DNA of 64,000 bases, taken from assembly GCF_001577835.2 (NCBI RefSeq), contig NC_029532.1, forward strand, positions 1-64,000, given 5' to 3'. Made by a program: the position numbers and the translations under genes. Shown here in pieces: positions 35,001 to 46,320 of this stretch; the first letter of the stretch is position 1; each line of letters begins with the position of its first letter. The notes beneath the pieces were generated by a model that worked only from the letters and a program-made list of their open reading frames with translations, made no database searches and was not told where the DNA came from. Source of the stretch: Coturnix japonica. Lineage: Eukaryota > Chordata > Aves > Galliformes > Phasianidae.

Positions 35001-38000
35001 CTCAAGTACTTGAAACTTTTAAGTATTTAAAGAACAAAATACATCTTGCCTTAAAATTGCACATTTTAAAACAAAATATACAGTACTGCTCCATTATGTA
35101 ATGGGCTCTGCAGTGGGAATTCTTCCCTAGAGGAAGGTAATTACTTTTCAGAAGCCCCATTCATCTGACAACTCTTGCTTCAGTTGTGAATGTGCTGTGA
35201 GTCACTACACCCCTGAAACTGGAGCCTTGACCTTTTTGTGTGGGGAAAACAATGTTTCTCATTCATTTTAAAACATATTCTATGCAGTGGTAAGTCAGCC
35301 CCTGGGCTGGGATCATAAACAAGCTCTTCGTGCTGTTCTCAAAGTAATTCCTTCCACCTTCCATATGTTTCAATTGTAGCGATCTGTGCATCTGAAGGCT
35401 GAATTCTGCTCTTCTTGGTGAAAGAAGCAAACATGCGCCAGAGATGTTAATGCTAATCGAGGCACAGGGCTTTCATGAATCATTGCAGGAGCTCTCTTCT
35501 GCTCTGCTTCTGAGTCAGAGCACCTTGTTTCAAAACAACTTTCTCTGTGACTTTTATTGAGCACCTCTCGCACGTTTCATGATCCTACAGCTTGCTGGGG
35601 AGGGGGACTGAGCAAAGGGCATACGTGTTATTTTTTTTATGGCATTTACACAAGACCAGATTCTATGTGCCCACTGCCTTCCCTGTTGCCACAGCAAAGA
35701 CGTGTGCAGCAGGGTGCTGCTAAGGGGCTGCAAAGGGCATGCCCACAAAAATTCCAAAGTGATTTTTGCAAGAGAAACTTTCAGACAAAGAAAGAGGAAT
35801 CAAAGAGAGGGTCCCACATCTGTTTTCATTTGAGGCAATGTAATTTTGAGGAAAGTGCCTGGGTTACCTGCCATTGCTCTGGAGTGTGAGGGCACTGTGG
35901 GGGAGCCCTGCTAGTTCCTGTTGTTAAACTACAAAGTACACATTGCCAGCAGATGGCAAACCGCCTTACATGCTGATATAAGAGAAATAGTTTGGGTTGC
36001 TGGAGACTTCAGTGACAGGAACATCTTGTTGCAGCAGCCACAGCTCTTCAGACATACCTTGACATGCTTTGTCAAGAGGACTAGCAATGGTTTTCCTAAG
36101 AAAAAGCAACATAGCTTTCTTGGCCATCTGGCTAGTTCTCAGCCCCATGTGGCTCCTGCTCATAGACATGGAACAGTGTGATGACAGTTGTGTTTTAAAG
36201 CAGCATCTCTGGGGCTGAGCAGCCTGGCAGCTGTTCTATGTCCCAGCTGAGGAATGTGTGATCTGATGGCTTCATGTTCAGTCTGATGGCTCCTCTGGGC
36301 ACACGAGGTTCTGTCTGACAGCACAGACCTGGTGCAGCAGCTGCTGCTTGCTCTGAGCTGTCCAGGTGTAGTTTGTGCTGGGATGTGCTGGCTGCCTGGA
36401 GCTGGAGGCAGAAGCACCGGTATCACTGCATCTGAAGGTGCAGGTGAGACTCTGTCCTCTCCAGGCTGGTAAGCTGCCACCTCCCAGTACAGCTGGTGTA
36501 TCCTCTGTGCAGCTGTAACACCACGACTTTCCTGTACCTTCAGGATTTTCAGAAGTCCATCCCAGGCTGTGTCACTGCTGTCCGAAGAGCCTTCCAGCAG
36601 ATCAGGGATCTGTTCCTGAGTGGAGGTAAGGACAAACCACCACACGTGGCAGTCAGCAGGCAGGCCAGGGGTGGGAAATGAAGTTGGTTCTGTTTTATTT
36701 CTATTAGGTCTTAAACTGGTTTTGCTAAATCAGTGCAGATGCCCACCCGATCTTTCTGCTCATATAATTGATTTTTTGATTGAAACCAGCTTTTCTGCAG
36801 TTAAAAAAACAACAATCTTGCCAAGCAGGGTGCTGGGCAGGAAAGCCTTGTAGTGAGCTGCTTTGACTGCATCCATTTGGAACATTCTGCCTAGGAGCGT
36901 GCTGCTGCCACTGTATTCCCCACGGAGGTTTCTGTGGCTCAGCAAGGCGAGATGCAAGCAGTGGATCAGCACAGGGTCAGGAAGTCACAGGGGAAGACTG
37001 CTCCTGAACATTTGTGTTTGTAAACTTAGGTGTAACATATCCTCCCCGCTGGAAACCTCACCTATGTGTTCCAATATCACATGACTCCAAAGTGAAACAA
37101 GATGCTGAAGCCTGATCACAATTTACTCAGTTGAAGTTTGTACTTTTTATTTGCCTTCCTTCTGCAGCTTATGATGATATCAGCAGCAAAATGGCCACAT
37201 GCAACAAGATTTCTAGCAAGGAGGATGTTTACCAGCTTTTTGGTTTTGCTAGAAATGCCTTCACCATGATTGCCATGATGAACTACCCCTACAAAACTGA
37301 TTTTATGGGGCACCTCCCTGCTAATCCAGTGAAGGTGAGTACCAGGACACAGGTGAGAAATGCGGTGTGTGCAGAGAGGGTCATGAACCTCAGTGACCAG
37401 AGCTGGGGGCTGCAAGTGCCTCTGGCCTTGTGCCTAAGAGAACAGCTGGCATGTATGGTTCAAATCTCACCTGGAGCAAAATACATGCTTTCCAAGGGAT
37501 CACACAGGCTGTGATGTGTGGGGGCACAGAAGAAGCTGTCCCTGGCCATGCAGTTCCTTTTTAGGGTCTGTTTAACAAATAGTAAAATAGAAGTAGTTCT
37601 AAGTTTGCTTGAGAAGGGCCTTAAAATACTTTGATTGGAGGAGGAAGGATTTGTTGGTTATCACTGGCCTCCAGACAGCTGCTTTCTCCCTTTGACTATG
37701 TATTTTTTTACTGGAGAGAGAGAAAATAAAAAGATAAATGTTGCTTTTGTCCATTGGAAAGATGTGCAAGCAATGCTTTTAACTTCCAGCTTAGCCCCTC
37801 TGCAGTGTAGACTGTTGTCTGTCCTGTGTGCAGTTTGCCTTTAACATGTCTCATGCAGGTTGGCTGTGAACAAATCCTTGCCCACACAGACCCAGTTCAA
37901 GGCCTGGCAGCTCTTGTTGGTGAGTTAATCGTATCAGATGGATCTTTTATTTACTATCTTATTCTCCAGATGCACCTGTATGTAGGGTTGTCTTACTGTT

Positions 38001-40867
38001 ATGTGGGTTCCCATGCACGGTGCTGGGGCATTGTGCTGGAGGTGCAGGGGCTGACAGGTGGGTCACAGTGGTGAGCCGAGCCCCTGGGAGCTCGTTGCAG
38101 AGTGGGGTGTAATCCGCAGGCAGCAGCAAGATATGAAGCTGTGACCGTAACCTACAGCAGGTGCCTTGCTCTGCGCCTGCCACAACCCCAGCCACCCCCC
38201 AGCTGATCCTGGCCTGCACAGAGCCTGTGGATGAATCAGCAGAGAGTACCACACCAATGAGTCTGTTTGTGCCCTTCCCACTTGGCAGGGGTGTTCTACA
38301 ACTCCTCTGGCTCAGTGCAGTGCTATGATGTGTACCGGCTGTACCAGTTTTGTGCTGACCCCACGGGCTGCGGCACCGGCGCGGATGCTGAGGCCTGGGA
38401 CTACCAGGTGAGGCACTGGGGATGCCAGCAGGCAGCAGCCATTGCACCACCAACTGCTCCTCCGTGCCAGCTCGGGTTCTGTTTCAGGTGTGTACGGAGA
38501 TCAACTTAACTTTCAACAGCAACAACGTGACAGACATGTTCCCTGAGATGCCCTTCACAGAGGCCATGAGAGAGCAGTACTGTTGGAGCCGATGGCGTGT
38601 GAGGCCACGAGCACAGTGGCTGCAGATCAACTTCTGGGGAGGAGGTATGTCTGCTGAGAGGTGCTGCTTGCTCAGCCCTCTGTGCTGCTGTGCAGTTCTC
38701 TCCCTGTGTTCCACCGGGCTGAGACATACGTGAAAGTCACAGCTTGAGGTGGAAGTACTTATCTGTGTTTGCTGTTACTGTTTGCTGCGGCTGCTGGGCA
38801 GGGAGGAGGCTCTCACGTGTCATCTTTGAATTTCAGACCTGCAAAGTGCAAGCAACATCATCTTTTCAAATGGAGACTTGGACCCGTGGGCTGGAGGTGG
38901 GGTAAGTGCACACACTGCCGCCTCCAAGCACAGAGAGCTGCCTTTTGGGGCAAGCACTGCCCACAGCTCTTTCAGAGCAGCCCTGCTAGTCAGCGTTAGC
39001 CCTTGTGAATTTCTGCATGTGGCTGTTTTATGCTGCAGTCCCTGGGGACATTAATGACAGGCACTTGGAGTGGTGAGATGCCACAGTCAGGAACATTGCT
39101 CTGGCAACGGTAGCTTCATGAGCGGCAGGTTCAGCAGGATAGTCTGCCCCAACCCTGGGGGTACTCCGAGACAGGTCAGATGGGGCTCTGGGCAACTTGC
39201 TCTATGGAAGGTGCCCGTGGCTGCAGCAGGGCTTGGAACTGAGTGGGCTTTAAAGTCTCATCCAACCCAAACCTCTCCGTGATCCTATAATTCTGAAAAC
39301 CTGTTGTAGTTCTGTTTTGAGACAGTCTCAGCATAGACAGCTCAGTGCTCTTTGATCTCTCCCTTCTCCACATACGTTGTGAGATCAGGCAGTTGCTGTA
39401 ACCAGCAGCCAAAGCAAGAAGCACTTCAGTTTAGATTCAACAAAACTGAATTCTGGTTATAAAGGACCCAAAGCAGGATGCGGAGTTAGTTGAGCTCTTA
39501 GCACACTTTTCCCGTGTCCTTCCCAGCTCTTCATCCAGTTTTCAGAACTGATGTCCAGTTTTGCCTGTTCACTTGGTGAGAGTTTCTCTCTGCTGCTGTC
39601 ATTCCAGATAAATAGCAGCCTGAGTCCTTCACTGACTGCCGTGACCATTCAGGGAGGTGCTCATCACCTGGATCTGCGGTGAGTATGTGTGCACTGACAG
39701 CTTCCAGGCAGTGATGTTTCCTTTGCCAAACTCCTCTCCTGGGCCAAGGACCTAGGAGATAATTATATTTAAGCAGAACTGGATACCATGTTGCTTAGCA
39801 TCATTCAAAAAGAATCCTTTTTTAAACCTAATACAAAAGCTCTTAATGTTTCAAAGTCATTGAATCATAGAATAGCATGGGTTGAATAAGACCACAATGC
39901 TTATCCAGTTCCAACTCCCTGCTATGTGCAGGGTCTCCAACCATCAGACCAGGCTGCCCAGAGCCACATCCAGCCTGGCCTTGAATGCCTGCAGGGATGG
40001 GGCATCCACAGCCTCCTTGGGCAACCTGTTCCAGTGCATCACCACTTTCTGGGTGAAAAACTTCCTTCTAAGATCCAACCTAAACTTTCCCTGTGTCAGT
40101 CTGAAACCATTCCCCCTTGTCCTGTCACTATTCAGCCTCATAAACAGCCATTCCCCCTCCTGTTTATATGCTCCTTTCAAGTATTCTCTTCTCCAAGCTA
40201 AACAAGCCCAGTACCCTCAACCTTTCCTCATAGGAGAGGTACTCCAGTCCTCTGATCATCTTAGTGGTCCTCCTCTGGACCCACTCCAAGAGCTCTGTAT
40301 CTTTCTTTTACTGGGGGACCCAGGCCTGGACACAGTACTGCACATGGGACCTCACAAGAGCTGAGCAGAGGCAGACAATCACCTCCCTCTCCCTGCTGGC
40401 CACCCATTTTTTAATGCAGCCCAGCATACAGTTGGCCTTCTGGGCTGCAGGCACACAGTGCTGGCTCGTGCCCAGTTTCTCATCCAGCAGGACCCCCACT
40501 GCCTTCTCCACAGGGCTGCTCTCAAGGAGATCTTCCCCCAGTCTGTATAAATACCTGGGATTGCCCCAGCCCAAGTGCAGCACCTTGCACTTGGCCTTGT
40601 TGAACCTCATTAGGTTCACATGGGTCTACTTCTCCAGCCTGTCTAGATCCCTCTGGATGGCTTCCTTTCCCTACAGCCTATTGACTGCACTGCTCAATTT
40701 GGTGTAATTTGTGAACTTTCTGAGGGTGCACTCAATTTTTCTGACGCTTCTCTGCTGTCCCCAGGGGACACAACCAGGCTGACCCCCCATCTGTCATAGA
40801 GGCACGCAAGTTAGAAGCAAGTATCATCAGCAACTGGGTGAAATCTGCAAGGGTGGAAAGAGCATGA
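32019..40867 (+). CDS. DPP7: Dipeptidyl peptidase 7 (DPP2, quiescent-cell proline dipeptidase)
   Basis: Lysosomal and vesicular serine peptidase of family S28 that removes N-terminal X-Pro dipeptides. Thirteen exons: 32019-32094, 32278-32391, 32786-32925, 33288-33451, 34455-34590, 36544-36625, 37168-37334, 37859-37919, 38289-38407, 38488-38644, 38837-38901, 39608-39678 and 40765-40867. They total 484 codons plus stop in frame (human 492). A leucine-rich signal peptide ([20 protein letters not shown]) leads. Conserved stretches include [35 protein letters not shown], the nucleophile motif [11 protein letters not shown] (split by the exon 4/5 border), the acid in [12 protein letters not shown] and the histidine in GGAHHLDL. 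Several N-glycosylation sites (NETF, NSSG, NLTF, NNVT, NSSL) suit a lysosomal protein. The exon order, borders and end ([18 protein letters not shown]) match the mammalian gene closely. It is convergent with MAN1B1. Confidence 0.96.
32463..32545 (+). repeat. TTCCC microsatellite in DPP7 intron 2
   Basis: About 12 TTCCC units followed by TTCTC units, 80 bases of pure pyrimidine with mirror symmetry; the other strand has regular GGG runs. It lies between exons 2 and 3. Confidence 0.95.
33505..33725 (-). mobile_element. CR1 fragment in DPP7 intron 4
   Basis: Minus orientation. GAATATCTCCAGAGAAGGAG, GGGCAGCCTGTCCCAGTGCT and ACCCTCACCGTAAAG belong to the CR1 3' region. It is truncated at both ends. 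Confidence 0.8.
39130..39297 (+). mobile_element. CR1 3' end in DPP7 intron 11/12 area
   Basis: Plus orientation. TGGGGCTCTGGGCAACTTG, GGGCTTTAAAGTCTCATCCA and the end CCGTGATCCTATAATTCTGA are the typical CR1 terminus, diverged. Confidence 0.75.
39862..40738 (-). mobile_element. CR1 LINE, 0.9 kb, in the last DPP7 intron
   Basis: Minus orientation. The 3' end GAATCATAGAATAGC is at 39862 and the 5' truncation is near 40738. A frame of about 100 codons on the minus strand (40308-40619) keeps the end of the CR1 reverse-transcriptase protein: [63 protein letters not shown]. The element fills most of the 1.1-kb intron and its 5' edge sits 25 bases from the last acceptor. Confidence 0.93.
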
Positions 40868-41112
40868 GAGCAACACTCCGGAGCACCAGCAGGGGGCTGG
40901 CAGTGAGTACACCCACGGGAGCCATGCTCAGGTGCTGCCAGACTGCCTGAGGCTGCAGAGCTGTGCTGCTGGAGGTGTTGAGTCCTCTGCAGTACTAATT
41001 CAAGCAGCAGAAGAAAACAAAAAGGCTAAATTACTGACTGAAGTAAAAACTGTGTTGTATGGGTTTCATGCTCACCTGCTCATCACAAGAAGGTACTTGG
41101 AATGGTGGAAAG

Positions 41113-41118
41113 AATAAA
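41113..41118 (+). terminator. DPP7: DPP7 polyadenylation signal (AATAAA)
   Basis: AATAAA followed by TTTTCC, 246 bases after the stop and before the next CR1. This gives a short 3' UTR of about 270 bases. Confidence 0.65.
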
Positions 41119-41269
41119 ATTTTCCTGAAGGTCCAGGAGTCATTGATGTCCTGAACAATGTGTTGAGTAGGATGAAGGTCAGTTATTAGTCATCTCCTTT
41201 TTATTTTCTGTCTAGAGGGAAAGCAGAGGTATAGTCATTATACACATGGATTCACAGGTGACTAACTGC

Positions 41270-41655
41270 ACAAATCACAGAATTACAGAATTGCAGGGGT
41301 TGGAAAGAACCTCTGAAGATTCCTGTTAGATCCTAAAGCAGGTTCATTTGAGCAGGCTGCAGTGGAAGACATCGAGGCAGGTTAGTTTGTGCCCATCACC
41401 TCTTGTCCTGTTGTTGGGCACCACTCAGCAGAGCCTGGCCCCATCCACTCGACTCCTGCCCATAAGACACTTAGAAGCATTGATCAGATTCCTCTCCCCT
41501 TCCCTCTTGCAGCTCAACAGCCCCAGGGCTCTCAGCCTTACCCCATCAAGCGGTGCTCCAGGCCCCCACCATCTCTGCACCCTGCGCTGGGCTCTGTGCA
41601 GCAGTTCTGTCTGCACAGTGCTCCAGTCCTCACATATTCAGCTCCAGCCAGGGCT
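41270..41655 (-). mobile_element. CR1 fragment between DPP7 and MAN1B1
   Basis: Minus orientation. It begins with the 3' end ATCACAGAATTACAGAATTG and GGGGTTGGAAAGAACCTC, continues through CATCACCTCTTGTCCTG and ends in CAGCTCAACAG-type sequence. Internally diverged. Confidence 0.8.
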
Positions 41656-41832
41656 GTGGGTTTCAGTGTTATCTTTTTCTGTTGTTTCTTAAGAGACACA
41701 AGAAAATAAGACATAAGAACTGATTTGCAGAAATCCTGTTTTGTCTCGCTGTCCCTCAGAAGCCACACATTAGCGAGGAAGAAAGCACATTTACACTTGA
41801 GGCAACATCAGCTCTTTAAAATAAATAACAAG

Positions 41833-41838
41833 TTTATT
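41833..41838 (-). terminator. MAN1B1: Possible distal poly(A) site of MAN1B1, bidirectional
   Basis: TTTATT on the plus strand is AATAAA on the minus strand, and a plus-strand AATAAA lies 8 bases away (41820-41825). No repeat interrupts the 4.5 kb from here to the MAN1B1 stop. Shorter 3' UTRs are also possible. Confidence 0.35.
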
Positions 41839-41839
41839 T

Positions 41840-44800
41840 AAGTGTATGACAATTTCATGGCTTGGTAAGTATAACCGAACACAACAAAAAAGGATTGCTT
41901 TGATTTTTCAAAGTGGAGCAAACTATCTCTGTACATTAACAGGTAAATTCTCACCTACTCGATGTACTCTGTATCAGTAAATACCAGCAGAACCATAAAA
42001 ATACATGTTTTGGTCATCAGATGCTTCGTTTCATCAGCATACAATGCTTTTATGAGTTAGTGGAGAAGCCTCACGGCTCACCCCAGGCTTGCACTGCTTA
42101 CAGTCACAGCATTGTTCCAACTTACATCACATGGCTTAAACACAAGTATTTGCACTACCAGGTCCTCCCTGCTGTCACAGTACACTGGTTCCCAGAGTTA
42201 GACTGTCAGTCACTGATGTTACTTCACAATACTCAGGTGCTGATAAAAAGTCTACGCTTTGTATCTGTTGCTTTTTTGCATATAGACCAACTTACCTCTT
42301 CCCTGTTCTTATGATCAAAAGGACAAAGCTTCTGCCTTGTGCTCCTCTTCGAGGGGTGCAGAGAGGAAGAACAGGACCAGATGGACTATTTATCAAATTA
42401 TTCAAATATTTACAAATGAAGAGCAACATACGGAAGACCTGATTAGGCAAACTCTAGCCCCAAAGAGAGAGGCTTTAAGACTGTTAACTACAACCTCGGT
42501 GAAATCTTTTTTTCCCCTTTGCTGTAGGAATTCCTGCTACCTCTGCTAGGATCTGTCAGCATGCCTTTGGCTCACACTGAAGCCAGGCCTCAGGTTGTCT
42601 TGCTGAAACTATGGCTCAAACTGCTCTGCCACCTCCAGCCACACTGAGCTGGAGTCTGGCATTCTCCCTCCACGTGCACAGACCCCAGCTTCTGCACTGA
42701 GATCTGCTGTACCCTAGCAATTGTTCAGGATGAGCACCACATAAAATACACCTATAGCAGCGGGTGTCTATGCAGACACAGAGAATCACATCTTGCCTTT
42801 ATTGCCTTTGTCCCTGTTTTGCTGCAGCTCCCAGCAAGCAGACACTCTAAACCAAGCCAGCAATGCATTACAGCAGCCAAGTTCAATATCAGTCATTTGG
42901 GTAGCAGTCTGCAATTTACCACCTTTGGACAGTTGCTTGCTTTGTGCCTCTCTATTAACAGGTCCCCAAGGTGTCTTCTGACCTTCCAGAGGGATACAAG
43001 TTCTTGAATTCTTACAATGGACTATACGAATCCTTTTAGTTTACTTCTGCAGACAGTACTTGCCCCAAAGGAATCCACAGTGTGAGGGATATACGTGAAG
43101 TGTAATATCAATAATTTTAAAAGTCTTCAAGAGCAGAACTGCCACAAGCTGTTTGAACATGGCAATTGCAAGAAATCCTTTATGCATCCTTTATCTCTGC
43201 AACATCACACTATAGAATAGGAAAGAAAGCTGACTGCTCATATTTGGAGATGCAAACACTGCTGAGTTTGAGCTTGGTACGCAATGCTGAGAATCTCACA
43301 ATCAGAAAGCAGTGTGAAACATGGAGGCTCCCTGTAAGCCAACACCACGGACTTTGCCAAACTGCCAGTTTCCATGCCTGGTATGGAAAGTTCTGTGCTC
43401 AAAAAAGTTGAACAGATTAGATGCTAAATGTGCCTGCATCCAGACACTGAATTTTCTTTGAACAAACAGGTTAAATCCCAAGCAGGATGCTGCCAGCCCT
43501 ACACCTGAGGATCTTGATGGCTGTCTTACCCCATCCACTTCTCAGTGAATGGTATAGCTAGGAAGGGTTGGACTTTTTTGCTCTATTTTAATTAGACAAG
43601 GCACTCAAGCTCTTGGAGAGAAACCAAGGCAGCTCTCTGTGCAAAAGGAGAAAATCTTGGCTTGAAGTAATAACTTTTCCCTGACGTTCAACCTGATCAC
43701 CAGAAGCACATCATGATGTCAAAACACCACAGTGGATTACATACCCCAGAGTTAAGGCTTTGGTTCAAAGAAGCGCAAAAATATAACCCCACACCACGGA
43801 GAAGAACAAAAAGGAATTTAAAGGTGTGCAAAGTTTCTGTTGGGCTTCAGGGAGAGTAGCAGGGAGATGTGTATAGGAGAAGGTAGAAGGACAAAGTTCA
43901 TAGGCTGATCTGAAACACATTATGCTAAGGAAGCAAAAGTAAATAAGCAATTTAAATGACCTTTGCAAAAGAACAGGAAGAAGCAGATCAGCTCTTATCA
44001 GATTATTTAGGTTTCTGCCATTTCATACATGACAGAGATGTCAAACATTTGCTTTCTAAACTAAACAGAGCTAAGCAATCTTAACTTCACATTTAAGGGA
44101 TGTGCACAGTAGAGACTCTTTGCAAAGACAACTAAGTTTCCCAGGAAGAATTAGGTAGAGCAGAAATGGAGTTGGACCGACAAGCTCAGTTATGAGACAA
44201 GAAGTGTGTTGGGAAAGTGCCTGTTTATTCTGCTTCCTTTCACTCACTCTGCAATGGATTAGCATCACCCTCATACAAGACAAAAGAAAATTACTTGTAG
44301 AGTTAACTACACTAAGATTAATACAAGACTCCACCAACTTATTTCTGGCAAGCTCTTCAACGTATTCCATATCGTAATAATTATCTTTATTTCCTCTGTG
44401 GGGTTTGCCCCATAGGTGAAATACCTGTTCTGGAATTTGTATCTTTCACTGCAAAATCCACAGTTCAGGGATTGCTACGAGCTGCAGCGGGAGGCACAAG
44501 GCCAAGCAACACCTTCCAAAGTTACTGCTGCCCTCGCAGCAGGAGGAACATGAATCTTCTGCACAGGTCTGTCCTGTATAGGAAAACTTGGGGTCCCTCT
44601 GCTGACAAAAAAAGGTGCATTTGTGTAATTTGCACCATTTCTGCACTCCCAAAAGCCATCGTTACTACATGGAATGATAAATGTTTTTTAAAGGACTTTA
44701 AGAGCGGTCCAAGGGGCAAGTTCTGAATCCAGTAAACAGAACTGATCAGCACAGAACAAAGCAGTATTTTACTTTACCAATCAAAGGTTACAGAGGCTGT

Positions 44801-46320
44801 AAAACACATATACCCAAACTGCTGGAAATTAACCATTGGAGTCAGATTAGATCTGTTTTAAAGCCCTCGATTATGAGGGGACTGTATCTCACCTCCACCC
44901 TCACATACCTGCATGCTTCCCACTGCTCCCATTAATTCATTAGAGAGAAAAAAGGACATTTTGGCAAGAACAATCTCTTTAAAAAAAATACAAACAAGCA
45001 CATTTCTGAGATCGGGGAATATAAGACAGTCCATACAGTTACAAAATCAAAAGGTAGAAAGCTACAGAATGCTGAAACCGAAGAACGCTGATTTCCAAAT
45101 TCATGGTTTAAAACCTATCTTGCACATGTAAAAACAAAAGGTCCGAAGGCTCCCATAGGATTCTTTAAGAAGCAAGCCTAGCTCTACTTCCTTTTCAAAC
45201 TGAAAAGACTTCAGTAATTCTACTGGGTCCAGAAGCTGTCATAACACATGGAAACTGCCTGCTTGTAATGCTCCTCATGGAAATACTTCTATTAAAAATA
45301 AACAAAAACTGACAACTTCCCTACAGTCCAAAAACTGATGAATAACGTGAAGTTTGCTAAGCCTGCTGAGTCAACAAACACAATGCAAGATGTGAACAGG
45401 AAGGGATGGGAGGAGGCTGACATGGAAATACACCTAATGTGCTCACAAGCTTTCCCAGTGCCCAACCTCACAAAGCAGCTTTCAGTCAGAATACCTGAGT
45501 CTAACTGATGCAATTAATACACAAAATGCATGTGTATTCACTTTTTTTTCAACATTGTCTCCTGCATTCCTGCAGATAAGTTAAAAAAAAAAACTGCAAT
45601 GTCTATAAAATTATATACCATTTTGAGCCAAACCAGTACCAAATTCTCTTCCACTATTCATTTCAGCCACTGCTTGAACAGATTGTTCGAAGTGCTCTAT
45701 AAAACTAAGACACTGTACAACAGACCCTTTGCTGCCACTTCCTCCTTCTAACACAATGCAGCATAGCTTGGTTGTTTGGAATGAGATCTGACTATCAGTA
45801 TCAACACTGACAGCTTTACTTCTACCTGGGACAACATTCGATGTTTATTCCGCTTACCATCTGAACCACCACAGGCACTTATGAAGAAGTGGTGCCATAA
45901 CCAGGTGTTTCATATGTTGGGAATAAACCAGAAACCTGAAGTCTTATTCCTTCTCTCCAGTCACTCCTGTGCTTTAAGACAACTTTCTGCATTCCTGGTA
46001 TTTAATTAGTGTTTAGTAAGACTGACAAAGGGAGTTCTGATTCACCAGAGCCCTGTGTCATGGTCCACACTATGATTATTCTCTGAACCTCACCATCAAT
46101 ACCAGGAAAAACAGCTTAATATTGCACAGTTTTTTCATCCCAGGTCCAAAGCACAGGGATTAGGTTTAAGACTGACATGACATCTCCAAATGAGAGATGC
46201 TTTCTCAAAGGTTTTGTTTAAGCCAGAAAAGGTGTCCTATAGCATCTCTCCATACACCCTGAAAAATAAAGTGACTCAAAGATAAAAACACCACCACTGG
46301 AAACCCCGCTGAGATCCAGT
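41840..46320 (-). other. Probable long MAN1B1 3' untranslated region or spacer
   Basis: 4.5 kb without CR1, tandem repeat or convincing gene, in contrast with the repeat-rich surroundings. Moderately AT-rich. The absence of repeats fits a retained 3' UTR, but nothing in the sequence proves transcription. Confidence 0.35.
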
